From: Progne subis subis
Taxonomy: Eukaryota; Chordata; Aves; Passeriformes; Hirundinidae
Assembly: GCA_022316685.1 (NCBI GenBank)
Contig: JAKJHU010000855.1
Coordinates: 48,684 to 112,683 of the forward strand
Length of the DNA: 64,000 nt
Reading direction: 5' to 3'
Of this stretch, positions 1-10,543 are shown in pieces. A program made the translations under genes and the position numbers. The number at the start of each line of letters is the position of its first letter. Position 1 is the stretch's first letter. The notes under the pieces are model-generated. The model did no database searches. It saw only the letters and a program-made list of their open reading frames with translations, and was not told the DNA's origin.

Positions 1-177
1 TGCGGGGCGCTTTGGAGTGCGGTGTTCCCTTCCAGCCCTCCTCCCCATGGAGCTGGGGCTGTTCCCTTGGTGTTTTCCCTGTTTTCTCTGTTTTCCAGCC
101 CTTGCCTGGCCGTGGCTCTGTCCCGGCGGGGTGAGCAGGGACAAACCCCTTGCTGACGGGTCCCTGTTGCCTCGCAG
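1..177 (+). other. TMEM222: TMEM222 intron, 3' part
   Basis: The window opens inside an intron. A polypyrimidine stretch and CTCGCAG at 171-177 form the acceptor of the first visible coding exon. No coding match to TMEM222 was seen upstream of it. Confidence 0.8.
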
Positions 178-2869
178 GTGGCTGTTCCCCATCATCGGCC
201 ACATGGGCATCTGCACCTCGGCCGGCGTCATCCGCGACTTCGCGGGGCCCTACTTCGTCTCTGTAAGTCCCTCCTGCATCCACGTCCTGCATCAGCAACT
301 CCTGCTTCCCCCTGCTCCCTGCCCTGGGGGTTTCTGAGCCAGCCCTGCCTTCTCCAGCTCAAAGAGCAGCTTCGGGTGTTTTCTCCTTGCTGTTGCTCCG
401 CTGGAGCTCATTTGGGGCTGTGATAAATCACGGCTGGTTTGGGGAGGAGAAGGGGAGAGTAATCTTGTATTCCAGGCACACCCTGGCTTGGTGTCTGGGG
501 CAGTTGGATCACTCAGCCTGTGAGTCCTCCAGCACCATCCATGCCCTGAATATTGGCTTCATCCTCCTGAGACAGTTTTCCTTTATTTATTTATTTTTTT
601 TTTGTAGGAAGACAACATGGCATTTGGGAAACCTGTGAAGTAAGTGCGGCCTGTTTGTATCAAACTGACCAACTCCCCTGCAATTCTTGGGGACACACGT
701 GCTGTGACATTGCTTTTCCTGGTGCTCAGCTGCCCTCATTCACCTTGGTGACCGCAGTGTCTCTGCTTTCCAGGAAACCATGTTAAATTAAATCATTTTA
801 GCAGCGTGACAACAACGTGGTGGTGTTAATGAGCAGAGCTGTGTGGAGCCTTTGTTAGAGAAAAGGAAAAGAAAAAGCTAAGCGATTCTAAGATGAAGTT
901 AGCAGGTGCTCTGAGCAAACAGTGCCTGGCTGTGCTGATGAAGTGATGTCCCTCACATCCTGTCAGTGCTCTGGGGAGGAGAGGGGCCTGGGTTTGTGTC
1001 TCAGGTCGGGTTTGTGTTCAGAGTGGTTGGGAGGTTCCTTTGGCATGTGGAGCAGTTCAGGGCTGTCCCCTGAGCTCTGTGGTTTCTGTCTCTGGGGTGC
1101 TGAGGGTGCTGAGCAGCCTCTGCTTGTCTCCAAGAGCTGGGCTTCGTGCATTTCAGAGGCACCGGATTTATCCAAATCCTTTAAGCACGTGCAGGGCAAG
1201 GAGTTGGACTTGATGATCCTTTGCAGCTCGGGAGGCTGCGATTCCACCAGCTTCCTACTGGGAGGAGCAAGCAGTGGGGAAGCTGCAGCAGTGGAACAGA
1301 GCCAAGGGAACTGTTCTCATCCTCCTAGGTACTGGAAGCTGGATCCCAGCAAAGTCTACGCCACCGGTCCCAACGCCTGGGACACGGCCGTGCACGACGC
1401 GTCCGAGGAGTACAAACACCGCATGGTACAGCTCCTGTCCTGCTGGGAGGGAGGGAGGGAGGGAGGATCCCCCCAGAGGCTCCAGGGGGTTCCCAGAGAG
1501 ATTCTGGATACCCCATCCCTGGAAGTGTTCAAGGCCAGGTTGGAGCACGGAGCTTTAAAGTCCGTCCAACCCAAAGCATTCCACGATTCCGTATCTCTGC
1601 GGTGCTTTGAAGGGATCCCTCCCCAGTATTTGGCTCCTTGCCACGGGAGTGAGTCCTGTGGCTCTCCACCAGGACTGGGAAACCTCGGGGACAGGATTTC
1701 TAATCCCTTTTTTTGTTGCAGCACAACCTTTGCTGTGACAACTGCCATTCCCACGTGGCTCTGGCCTTAAACTTGATGAGATACGATAACAGCACCTCCT
1801 GGAACATGGTGAAACTGTGCTTCTTCACACTCCTCTATGGGAAATACGTCAGGTGAGCTGAGGGACAGCCTGCATTCGGCAGCAGGAGGGGCTCTTTCCC
1901 TCTCCTGCGCCCTCTGAAGCATCACCTGGCCCATGGAGAAGGGAGAAACGTCCCTCAAAACCGAGGGTGTATTGCTGGTGGGTGGTGCTGTCACTGCCTG
2001 TGCTCAGGAGTGCTTGGTGGGTTGCACTAGATGCTGCTCCCAAAATACCGTTTCTGGCTGTTAATTTGGAGTGCCTGGAATTTGGGAAATGCTGGCTAAA
2101 GCGAATCTCACTCTGTCTTGTCTTCTGGCTGGGTTAGGTCAGAACATAAGGTCACGGGATGGCTTCTCTCCAAGGATTACTGGTTTCCCTCTCCTCTCTT
2201 GAATCTTGTTTACATAAAAACTGGTCTGATTTCCAGCTGCTGTGGAGCTTCCAACTGGAGTGGGGAGAGAAACCCCGAGCTTTCCTTAAGGAAAGGGTTT
2301 TGAATCTCCATTTCAGCTCCTTGTGCCTGAAGAGGAGATTCTGTGAGGATTGCCCTGCATGAAGGTCCACTTCTGTGGGGTCTTCCCTGTTCTGGAAGAG
2401 CTTCTTTACCTGCTTTTGGGCAAGGATAGCTCCAGCTGTCTTGGCTAAATCCACCAGCAGTCAGAGTAACAAACCCTGTGGTAATGGGGTTTCATTTTCT
2501 GTGGCCCCCTGTCACCGTTCCTGTCTGTGGAGGTGTGATCTGGGCTTGTCTTTGACTTCCTCTAAGCTTGAAGGAGACTCCAGCCCTTTTGTTTGTGATG
2601 TATTTATTGTGGTCCCGATTGAGTCTCAGTTTTTAACACTGAATTTCCAGGATGGGGTGCATGGCAGTGCCAGCAACAGGTAACAGGCGTCTGTCTCCCT
2701 CTGATTTCTCTAGTTATTCCCCCATCCTTTTGCCCCTGCTGATTTCTCACGTCTAAACCTTCCCCCCTTTCCCTCCTGCAGCATAGGGGGGTTTGTGAAG
2801 ACCTGGCTGCCCTTTGTCCTCTTCCTGGGGGTGATTGTGACCGTGGTTCTCACCCTCCACCTGCGGTGA
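178..2869 (+). CDS. TMEM222: Transmembrane protein 222, 3' five coding exons (5' end outside window)
   Basis: Coding exons are 178-262, 608-639, 1329-1425, 1722-1852 and 2782-2869, all with GT-AG borders and matching phases; the stop is TGA 2867-2869. They encode about 143 residues beginning [16 protein letters not shown] and ending in a hydrophobic helix before LHLR. This matches my memory of vertebrate TMEM222 (DUF778 family, about 208 residues in human) across [17 protein letters not shown], a Cys/His-rich stretch ([11 protein letters not shown]) and the C-terminal membrane segment [18 protein letters not shown]. The first visible base completes a codon begun in an upstream exon off the left edge, so the N-terminal 60-odd residues are missing here. 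It is a small multi-pass membrane protein; its biochemical role is not established. SYTL1 follows in the same orientation, as in human. Confidence 0.95.
1512..1600 (+). mobile_element. CR1 LINE 3'-end fragment in TMEM222 intron
   Basis: The text CATCCCTGGAAGTGTTCAAGG, then GGCCAGGTTGGA, then CTTTAAAGTCCGTCCAACCC and a degenerate CATTCCACGATTC, is the standard avian CR1 3' tail. An internal deletion removes the middle. It lies in the intron between exons 1329-1425 and 1722-1852. Confidence 0.75.
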
Positions 2870-4740
2870 TGGCAGCCCTGAACCCCCCAATGCTTGAGCA
2901 CACAAAGGAAGAAACTGTGACTGATCCAGCAGGATGGAGGCCTGGGACTGTGGGAGCCTTTTCCAGGGAAGGTGGCAACCCCACTCCATCGTGACAGCTC
3001 ATCTTTGTCCCCTGGAGTTGGCTTCTTTTCCTCCTGTTTCTGTTCTGTCGATGGTGTCTCCCAGTGTCAGGGGTCTGGAAGCTTCTGCGCTCTCCCTTTC
3101 TGCAGCTGGGGAGGTGGGAATGGGATCAGGAGAGGAGAGGGGTGGGCACCTTTGCTTTCAGTGCCAAGAAAAGCCTCAAAGCAAACTCTGCCTCCTGCAC
3201 AAGCAGATACACCTTGGGAGGGTCTCTCTGATCACCTGCTTTCCTCCTCTTCATCAGCTGCTTCCTCAGATTCCCTGGGTCTCCAGTTAGGAGCTGCTGT
3301 TTTCCCCGTGGCACATCTCTCCGGCAGCACACATTCTCGAGGGGAAGCGTGGGGTTCTGCCTGGGAGCATGGGAGCGATGGCCCCCGGCAGCGGCAGGAG
3401 GGAGCTGAGGTGGGACGCTCCTGAGGGACGCTCCGTGGCAGGGCCGGCTCCCCTGGTGCTGCTGCTGAGCCTGGAAAGGCAGGAAAGCCCCGGGCTGGCT
3501 TGGGAAGGGCTCATGGCAGGGTGCACCCCTTCCGGAGCCTGCTGCAGCGTTGGGAGGCAGCCCTTTATCCCTTTCAGCTTGTGCCAGAGAAAATAGCGCT
3601 TCCCTGCTTCTCCTTGGGCTCTCGGTTGCTAAATCTGGCGCTGCAGTCCTCACAAGCCACTTGTTCCCTTTGATCCCCCTGCTCTGTGTCTCACGGGCAG
3701 CAGCTGGGACAGAGAGGCTGAGCCTGGGGCTGGAAAACCTCTGTGGGAGCAGCACCTGAGCCTAGAGCTGAAAAGAAGAGGTGAAGGGACTGGGAGCTGC
3801 CCGTCTGGCTGGGCTTTGCAGCAGCAAGCTGGGGCAGTGGTTTTCTCCTGGCTGGTCCCGGGTGGTGGTTGAGGAATGGTTTAGGGAGCTTTGGAGAGCA
3901 CCCCTGGGCACAGGTGCTGTGCAGGGGTTGGTGTAGGAGAGGGGTTGTCCCGAGTGCAGGAAGGGAGTTTGGATGTGACCCAGAACCTCTTCTGCAACTG
4001 GGTGGGTGCTGATTTTGGGGGGCTCTGAGCCAGGGGGAGTTTTAAAAGCAAGCCTGGCCGAAGGGTCTTGTGCAGCTGAGCAGGTCCCTGCTGACTGCAG
4101 GGGGGAGAGGAGCTGTTCCACTCACACCTGGAAAACCAGCTCATTACTCCAGTACCTGTCGGATTCCAAGGAATCCATTCCCCGAGTGCTTGTGGCCAGC
4201 AGGAGGGCTTTTCTGGGGTCCCTGCCATGTCTGCAGCTTCCTCTGACTCTGGAGCCCGCTCACTGTCAGCCTGCTAGTTTTCACACCCCTCCCCTTGTGC
4301 CTCTCCCACTTCCCCGACTCCTCCAGCCAGGTGGGAGGCTTGGACCTTCCTCTTGAGCCCGTTTCTATGTTTTCCCCTTTTCCTTGGTCACTTTTAAATC
4401 ACCTGCTATGCCCCCTGCTCATTATTGTTCCTGTGTCACCCCACTGTGGCCTTCCCCATCAACCTGGAGCTGGAACATTGCCGGGGCTGCTCTGTGCACG
4501 CCTTCCCTTCCTGTGCCGAGAGCACGGGATGGAGGGTGCTGGGCCTGCGGCGGCTTGAACGCCGAAATCCTCATCAAAGAGAACCGGGATGAAAGGACGG
4601 AGTGTTCCGAGCTCTGTGCTCCGCCCAGGAGCCGCTGCCCAGCCTGCCCAGGGCGAGCCAGCCGGGTGGGAGAGGGGAATGCTTTCCCTGTGTGTTGATT
4701 CCTTGGAGTGCCTGGCCCCGGGGCTGGATCCACCCGCAGC

Positions 4741-4746
4741 AATAAA
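4741..4746 (+). terminator. TMEM222: Candidate poly(A) signal, TMEM222
   Basis: Canonical AATAAA on the gene strand, about 1.87 kb after the stop codon. Confidence 0.4.
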
Positions 4747-5029
4747 TTCGAGCCCCCCCCGGCCCATCCTGTCCATGTTTTATCCACGAGCTCTACAAGA
4801 ATTGCCAAAGCTGAGACTTGGGGGTGTCAGGGGGCCCCTGAAGTTCCAAAACCCCGCTGTAAAATTCCCTCTCGTTTGCTCCTGATGCTTTTTACCAGAG
4901 CGGAGTTTGGAATGGCGAGGGCGAGCCCCCATCCCTCATCCTTTGTTCCCTTCATCTCTGCGGGGCGCTGGATTTCTTTGTAAATATTTAAACTCTGCTT
5001 CTGTGGTTTCATAATCCCGACGGCAGGGA

Positions 5030-5035
5030 AATAAA
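5030..5035 (+). terminator. TMEM222: Candidate distal poly(A) signal, TMEM222
   Basis: Second canonical AATAAA, followed by a T/G-containing stretch (CTGATTTCTGTGG) that could serve as the downstream element. It is the better of the two candidate ends by context. Confidence 0.45.
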
Positions 5036-5050
5036 CTGATTTCTGTGGAT

Positions 5051-8000
5051 ATCTCCAAGTGCTGCATCTCCTCCTTCCTCCCAGCCCTCAGCCAAGAGCG
5101 GGGTTGGGATCGGGATCTCCCCTGCCCCACGGAGCCCTGGCCCCTCTCCTGCCCAAAGGAGCCGCATCCTGAAGCTCCCACACCTTTGGCTTTATGAACT
5201 CGGCCTTTTCCCTGCTCCAGGGAAAACTCACACCCCTGCTGCTGGGAAAGGGGTTTGGGGGGCAGGAGAATTCCCCATCCCTGCAGTGCAGGAAGATCCT
5301 GTGGGATTTAACGCCGGGTCTCAATGCCTGGGCAGGGGCGGCCAGATGTTCTGGGGTGGGAGATGCTTTTTTTTCCAAGGTCGATTCCCTTCCGCTGTGA
5401 ACAGCTTCCCTTTTGTCTCTCCTGTGTCCTTTTTTCCTGCTTTCCCAGCTCCTTTCCCTTCCCAGCCCGGAGTCCCCATCTTCCCGGGGGAGGGGACGCC
5501 TGTCCTGGCCCTGGGGCTGCTGGAAGCAAAGATCCAGACTCATTTTCTCCTCTCCCAGCAGGATCTGCTGCCTGGACTGAGAGCAGGCAAAGCTGTGCCC
5601 GCTGACTGCAGATGCAGCCGCTGATTTTCTGTTCCATCTGATATCCAGAGGCTGGAGCTGTGGGTGGGGGGGAGTACATCAGCCTTAAAATTCGTTTGTG
5701 TCCAAGGCCAGGGGATTTCATGGTGCAGCCATTTTATGGAAAACCACCCGGATCCTCCCGCTCAGCCGCTCCGGGCAGGCAGCCTCAGCTCCTGCAGGAT
5801 GCCAAGCGGCTCCGAGGGTTTTATCCCGCACACATCTGTCGCTGGAAGGCGAGGTGAGGATGCCAAAGCCCCCGGGACCGCAGGGGACCCTGCCTGCCTC
5901 CCGAGCCTGGCAGGATTTTCCCAACAATCTCCTGCTCCCGGGAGCTGCGGGGAATCTGAATGTGTGGGAGCTGAGCCGAGGGGTTCAGATCTCGGAATGT
6001 GAGGACAGAGGGAAGCGGCCGCTCCGAGTGTGCCCAGACCGTCCCGGTCAGACACCCCGGACACTCCCAGCGCCGAGGCTGCTGTGCGAGCCCTGCTCCT
6101 TTTCCTCCTTTTTCCCCTCCTTTTCCTCCTTTTCCTCCTTTTCTCCTCTCCCGGCTCAGCGCGGCCAGCCCAGCCCCGGGAGCCAGGAATGCTGCAGAAT
6201 GGAATGTCAGGATCCATCCCAGCTGCCACATGACCTGAACCCTCATCGCGGAGCGACCCCACTGCTTCCCCCACAGCCCCGGCCGGGTGTGACCGACCCC
6301 CGCCAGGCTGGCAGCAGGGCCGGGGGTCTCCGACCGACCCCCCTCCCCGCGGGGAGCCGGGAATGTCACCGCCCTGGAGCCGGGAATGTCACCGCCAGGG
6401 AGCCGCCTTTGAAGTGGGGTCACTTTCCCGCAGCTGGCAGGAGGGGAGGGGTCCCAGGGGTCACCCCCTTTGGGGGTGCATCAAAGGGCTCCCCCGGCAG
6501 CGATATCCCGGCGCACTGGGGCGCACTGGGAGCTCTGGGAGCTGCCGGGGGCTGCGGTGCCTCCCAGGCTGTGGATCTCTCCTTATCCTCACGCGCTGGT
6601 TTCCCAGGCAGGGGAGGGGAAGGGGCTGTAAGAGCCAGGGCTGGGCCCCCAGCCGGGCCTTGAGTGTCACTCCCAGCCAGAGCCACGGTTGGGATCGCCT
6701 CCAGGTCCCGGCTCGGGTGTGGGGATTTGAAATACAAAATTAAACACTGTGCAAGTGAAGGGCCCCCAGCCCGAGGGATTGGGGTCTGTCACCGTTAGGG
6801 TTGGGGTCCATCCCTGTGGGAACTGGGGTCTATCCCAGCGGGATATGGCACCACTCCTGTGTCCAGGGAGCACTTGAGTGCCACATCAAAGGCTCTGGGA
6901 GGGCAGAGGGCACGGAAAGCTGAGATCCCCGGCGAGGGACAGGGCCAGGTGGCCCCATGCCTTCGGGGGGACACGTAGCAGTATCAAAGCCGGGGTCCTG
7001 TGCTGCAAGTGCTGCCCAGAAATCCACTGCTGGGCCTCCAGCCGTGCTCCAGCTCACGCTGCTGCCTCAGTTTCCCCCCAGGAGAACCAGACTTGCCTGT
7101 ACCTCCCGGACCCGAGGAGCAAGTCCTGGAGGGAAGAGGGCTGGGAGCAGGCCGGGACTCGCTCCTCGGCAGCGCTTGCTCGGGGCTGCCCATGCCGTGC
7201 CGAAATGAGACAGAACCCGCCCCGTGCCTGCCCCGGACCCTGCCGGCACCGGGGGCCGCTCCTCCAACGCTGCTCTGGGAGCTGGCTGCAAGGAAAAGCA
7301 TCCCCGAGGGGTGGCCCGGCACCCGGCCCAGGTGTGCTGCTGGCCAGGGTGCTCCCGGCTGTCACCGCCTGTCACTGGGCTGGTGCTGCTCTGTCCCCCC
7401 AACCCCATCGGCTGTGGCCAAGACCCCAAAACTCTGGGTCAGCAGGGACAGGGTGGGACACGCTGCAGGGTGTCCCACTGCCCCTCGCGCCCTTCTCCAT
7501 CCCAGAAATGTTCCTCACTCTGGGTGTTGCAGGAACCGACGGCGCTCAGAAAGGGCCGGGTGCCCACCCAGGGTGACCCAGAGCTGAGCCCCCAGCCCAC
7601 GAGGGACTCGAGTGTCCTCACATCGTTGTTCCCCTGCAGAGGCCTGGCTGCATTCCAGGGACACCCACAGCAGGGATCCCATTCCTCTGGGACCCCCCTT
7701 CACCAGAGCTGAGCAGTGAGCGCCCTGCAAGGGGAGGAAGAGGAGAGCTGCTCACGGACAGACACACGAAGCCACTGCTGAAGTCTCATTTCCTGAGAAA
7801 CCAGGCTAAAAATAATCCCTTTTTCTTGCCGTCCTGTGCTCGGTAAGCGCTGCCACCTTGCATTAAAGCTGCAGGGGGGAGCCTGAACCACCAGCCAGCT
7901 GCTCTCCCTCTGGCATCGAGGGAAACTGAGGCACAGGTCCCGCTGCGGTGCTCCTGCCCGAGGTTTGTCCCTGCCTGGCACTGCTGGCCCCATCCTGCAC

Positions 8001-8530
8001 GGGGCTGAGCACCCAGGATGGTCCTGAGCAAGATGGGATTGTTCCCCCCAGGGTGGGGGTTGTGGGGCTGGATACATCCGTGGGATAGGGAATGTGGGGC
8101 TGGAGGGGCCAGGGGGGTACCACGGTTTGAGGAGGGGGCTGGGGCTGTCCCGTGGGCTGGGAATGCATTATGGGATAGCGGCCGTGGAGCCGGGGATACC
8201 CTGGGGGTCCTGCAAAGCCCCAGGGACCCGGCGTTGCTCCACGCTGGGTTTTTGGGGTGGGGGGCTTCAGGGGGCTGCACGTGTACTGCTCCCCCCATGC
8301 CCAGCACAGACCAGTCCCCCCAGTCCTCCCAGTCCCCCCAGTCCAGCCCAGGCTCTCTCCCAGGAGCCCCAGAGGCACATCCTGCCCCCATCCCGCCGTG
8401 TGACACCAGGGTGGGACATCTCCCACCCCATCCCCTTTTCCACACCCCTGAGTCTCCACCAGCTCTGGGGTCCCCCTGTCCCGGGGCGCATCCTCACTGC
8501 GCCACCCCTTCCCAGGCGCCTGACGCCTCC
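5051..8530. other. TMEM222-SYTL1 intergenic region, no gene seen
   Basis: GC-rich sequence. Open frames here have no recognisable domains and occur on several frames at once, as expected for GC-rich DNA with few stops. No RNA gene or full-length transposon was recognised. Confidence 0.6.
6096..6152. repeat. 57-nt pure polypyrimidine tract
   Basis: An uninterrupted C/T run built from repeated TTTTCCTCC units, with no purine between G6095 and G6153. Such near-mirror tracts can form triplex DNA, though none has been shown here. Confidence 0.9.
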
Positions 8531-8534
8531 TAGC

Positions 8535-8580
8535 TCAGCCCAGTTCAGCCCAGTTCAGCCCAGTTCAGCCCAGTTCAGTC
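8535..8580. repeat. 10-bp tandem repeat, about 4.5 copies
   Basis: Unit CAGTTCAGCC is repeated at 8541, 8551 and 8561, with a variant copy CAGTTCAGTC at 8571 and a partial copy before the array. Confidence 0.95.
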
Positions 8581-8773
8581 CCGTCCGGCGGGTGCTGCTG
8601 GCTCCAGTCCCTGCTTTCGTGCCGCCGGGCGCGGAGGCGCTCGCAGGGCTGCGGTTGAGTCACCCCGGGCACAGCACCCAGCCAGGGGTGGGGACCGCGG
8701 GCACCGCGCACCCACCGGGGTCCCCGTGGGGTGCTGGGGGGGAAAACGAGCCACGGAGACCCCACCACCTGTG

Positions 8774-8782
8774 CAGGTAAGT
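8774..8782 (+). other. SYTL1: Candidate splice donor of a SYTL1 5' UTR exon
   Basis: CAG followed by GTAAGTGGG is a near-perfect donor (cut after 8776). It sits 1.6 kb before the acceptor at 10393-10394 that would begin the first coding exon. An AP-1-like TGAGTCA lies upstream at 8656-8662. This would fit a non-coding first exon, but no transcript evidence is available. Confidence 0.3.
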
Positions 8783-9195
8783 GGGGGCGTGGGGCTGAAC
8801 CCGCTGCGGGGGGCTGCACGGCCGCCTGGGGGGGGTGGGGGTGCGGCCCGGCTGCTCCGGCCCCACCTGGGGGCTGCACACGCCCCCCACTCCTCCGCTC
8901 TGCTCCCCAGGGAGAGGGGTGGGCTGGGGGCTCCGCGTCACGCATTTCAGGGGTGGCTTATCTTGTCCCCATGTTGTGCCAGAGTTCTGGGGCTGGCCAG
9001 GGTCTGAGGCCCCCGTGATGGGGTCCCTGGCGCTGGGAGGAGCTCAGGGTGTCCCGGCTGTGGGGCAGCCCCGGGCTGTGCTGGGGGCGCCTGGGATCCG
9101 CCGGTTCCTGGGGGGCTGTGGGGGTCACCCAGGAGGGGCTGGGCGCGGGTGCATTTTGGGGAGGGGGTGTGGGGGGGTTTCAGGCCCTCCGGACA

Positions 9196-9214
9196 CCCCC
9201 CCCCCCCCCCCCCC
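9196..9214. repeat. Poly-C run, 19 nt
   Basis: Uninterrupted run of 19 C in GC-rich intergenic DNA, flanked by GGACA and ATCCATC. Confidence 0.9.
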
Positions 9215-10394
9215 ATCCATCTTTGTCGGGCTGCCTGCAGTGAAAAAAGGGGGGCGTGCAACCCCCGGCTGTGGCTGGCTGGGGAGGTTTGACTGGTTTG
9301 ACTGGTCCCCCGCGCAGGGTGGGGGGCCGGCAGCCCAGCACCCCTCTGTGTGCGCTTCTTCCCGCCTCGGTTTTGGGGACCCCACAAGGAACCGGGTGAA
9401 CCGCAGCGCCCGGCTCACACTTAGGTGACATTTTTAGGTGGTGGCTCTGTTCCGGGGTGGGGGGACCCCCCCCGTGTGCCGGCAGTAAACAGGATACGAG
9501 CGGCTGCGGCGGGGAGACAGCGGCAGCATCACCGCAGCCCGGGGAGAGCCGGTTCGTGCCCCCCGAGCCCCCTCCCAGCCCGATGTCGGGGCAGGGGGCT
9601 GGTGGGTGTCGGGGTTCCCCCGTGTGGGATGGGGGGTCCCTGGTGCTGGTTTGCTGCGGGCTGTGCCGGGGTTGGAACACGCTGGGGTCCCCCAACACTG
9701 GGGGATGTGTGACACCCACGGGGCTGGGACAGGGGTAACCCGTGGGGTGGGGAGAGCACCCTCCGAGCTGTGGGGACAGGCTGGGACAGGGCCACCCGTG
9801 GGGTGAGGTCAGAGTCACCTTTGGGGCCGGGGACAGGGCCACTGGTGGGGGTGCTGGGGCTTGGCTCTGTGGATACCCAGGAACCTGGGGGTGCCCGGGG
9901 GGTGCCCGGGGGGTTCCAGGCTGATCCTGCCCCACGGCTGCTGCAATTTCCTGCCCTGCGGTGACACCAGGCAGCGCTTTCCCAAGCGCGGGGGACAGGA
10001 AGGGCCGTGGTGAGGTAACGCCGGGCGTGGGGCAAGACCCCTCTGGGAGATGTGATGAGCTGAGTCCGGTCTCAGCCCATCGCAGGGGGGCAGCCGAGCC
10101 CCTTCTGCCATCTGTCCGTGTGTCCTGGCACCCGGTGAATCCCTGGGAAAGCGAGCAGGGGCAGAGCCAGCCCTGAGCAAACACGCTGGGCAAACAGGCG
10201 GCGGGCACGGCCGGCCGGGCACGGAGCCGGCAGCGGGAGGAGCCGCGGGTGTCCCCGAGCCCTCCCCGAGCCTGCGCCCTTTTCTCGGCACCCTGGGCAA
10301 GGTCCCGCTCCCCGTTTGTCGCCCGTGGGGTGGCGGCGGGGGGGGGGTTCGGCTGCGGCCGTGGGCTGAGCTCCTCCGCCCTTTGTCCTTTCAG

Positions 10395-10543
10395 CAGGAT
10401 GAGCGGGGGGGATCCTCCGCAGCGGCCCCCAGGTGCCCGCCCCGATGTTGGCATCGCTGGTGCACGCCCGGCACGCTGAGCACCCCGTGTCCCCGCCCGG
10501 GCCGGCCCCTCGGGCTGTCCCCGGGCTGTCCCCGAGCCCCGCC
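10395..10543 (+). other. SYTL1: SYTL1 5' UTR part of first coding exon, with a short upstream ORF
   Basis: CCTTTCAG at 10387-10394 is a good acceptor. An ATG at 10399 opens a 26-codon upstream ORF ending by 10479, before the main start. A second upstream ATG at 10445 is in frame with SYTL1 and would add 33 residues, but its context is weak (C at -3, T at +4). The ATG at 10544 has G at -3 and +4. Confidence 0.55.

Larger units (their letters stand above)
2870..5050 (+). other. TMEM222: TMEM222 3' UTR (upper limit)
   Basis: No credible coding exon follows the TGA at 2867. Two AATAAA signals on this strand, at 4741-4746 and 5030-5035, bound the likely transcript end. The 3' UTR would be 1.9 or 2.2 kb, unless an earlier non-canonical signal is used. 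Confidence 0.5.

Noticed and set aside
5698..6663. 321-codon plus-strand frame downstream of TMEM222
   Set aside because: Low-complexity product including the polypyrimidine tract, with overlapping open frames on the other strand. No splice structure or homology was recognised.
9180..10454. 424-codon minus-strand frame between TMEM222 and SYTL1
   Set aside because: Pro/Gly/Ser-rich with no domain. It passes through a poly-C run and overlaps the SYTL1 first exon antisense, and other frames are equally open there.
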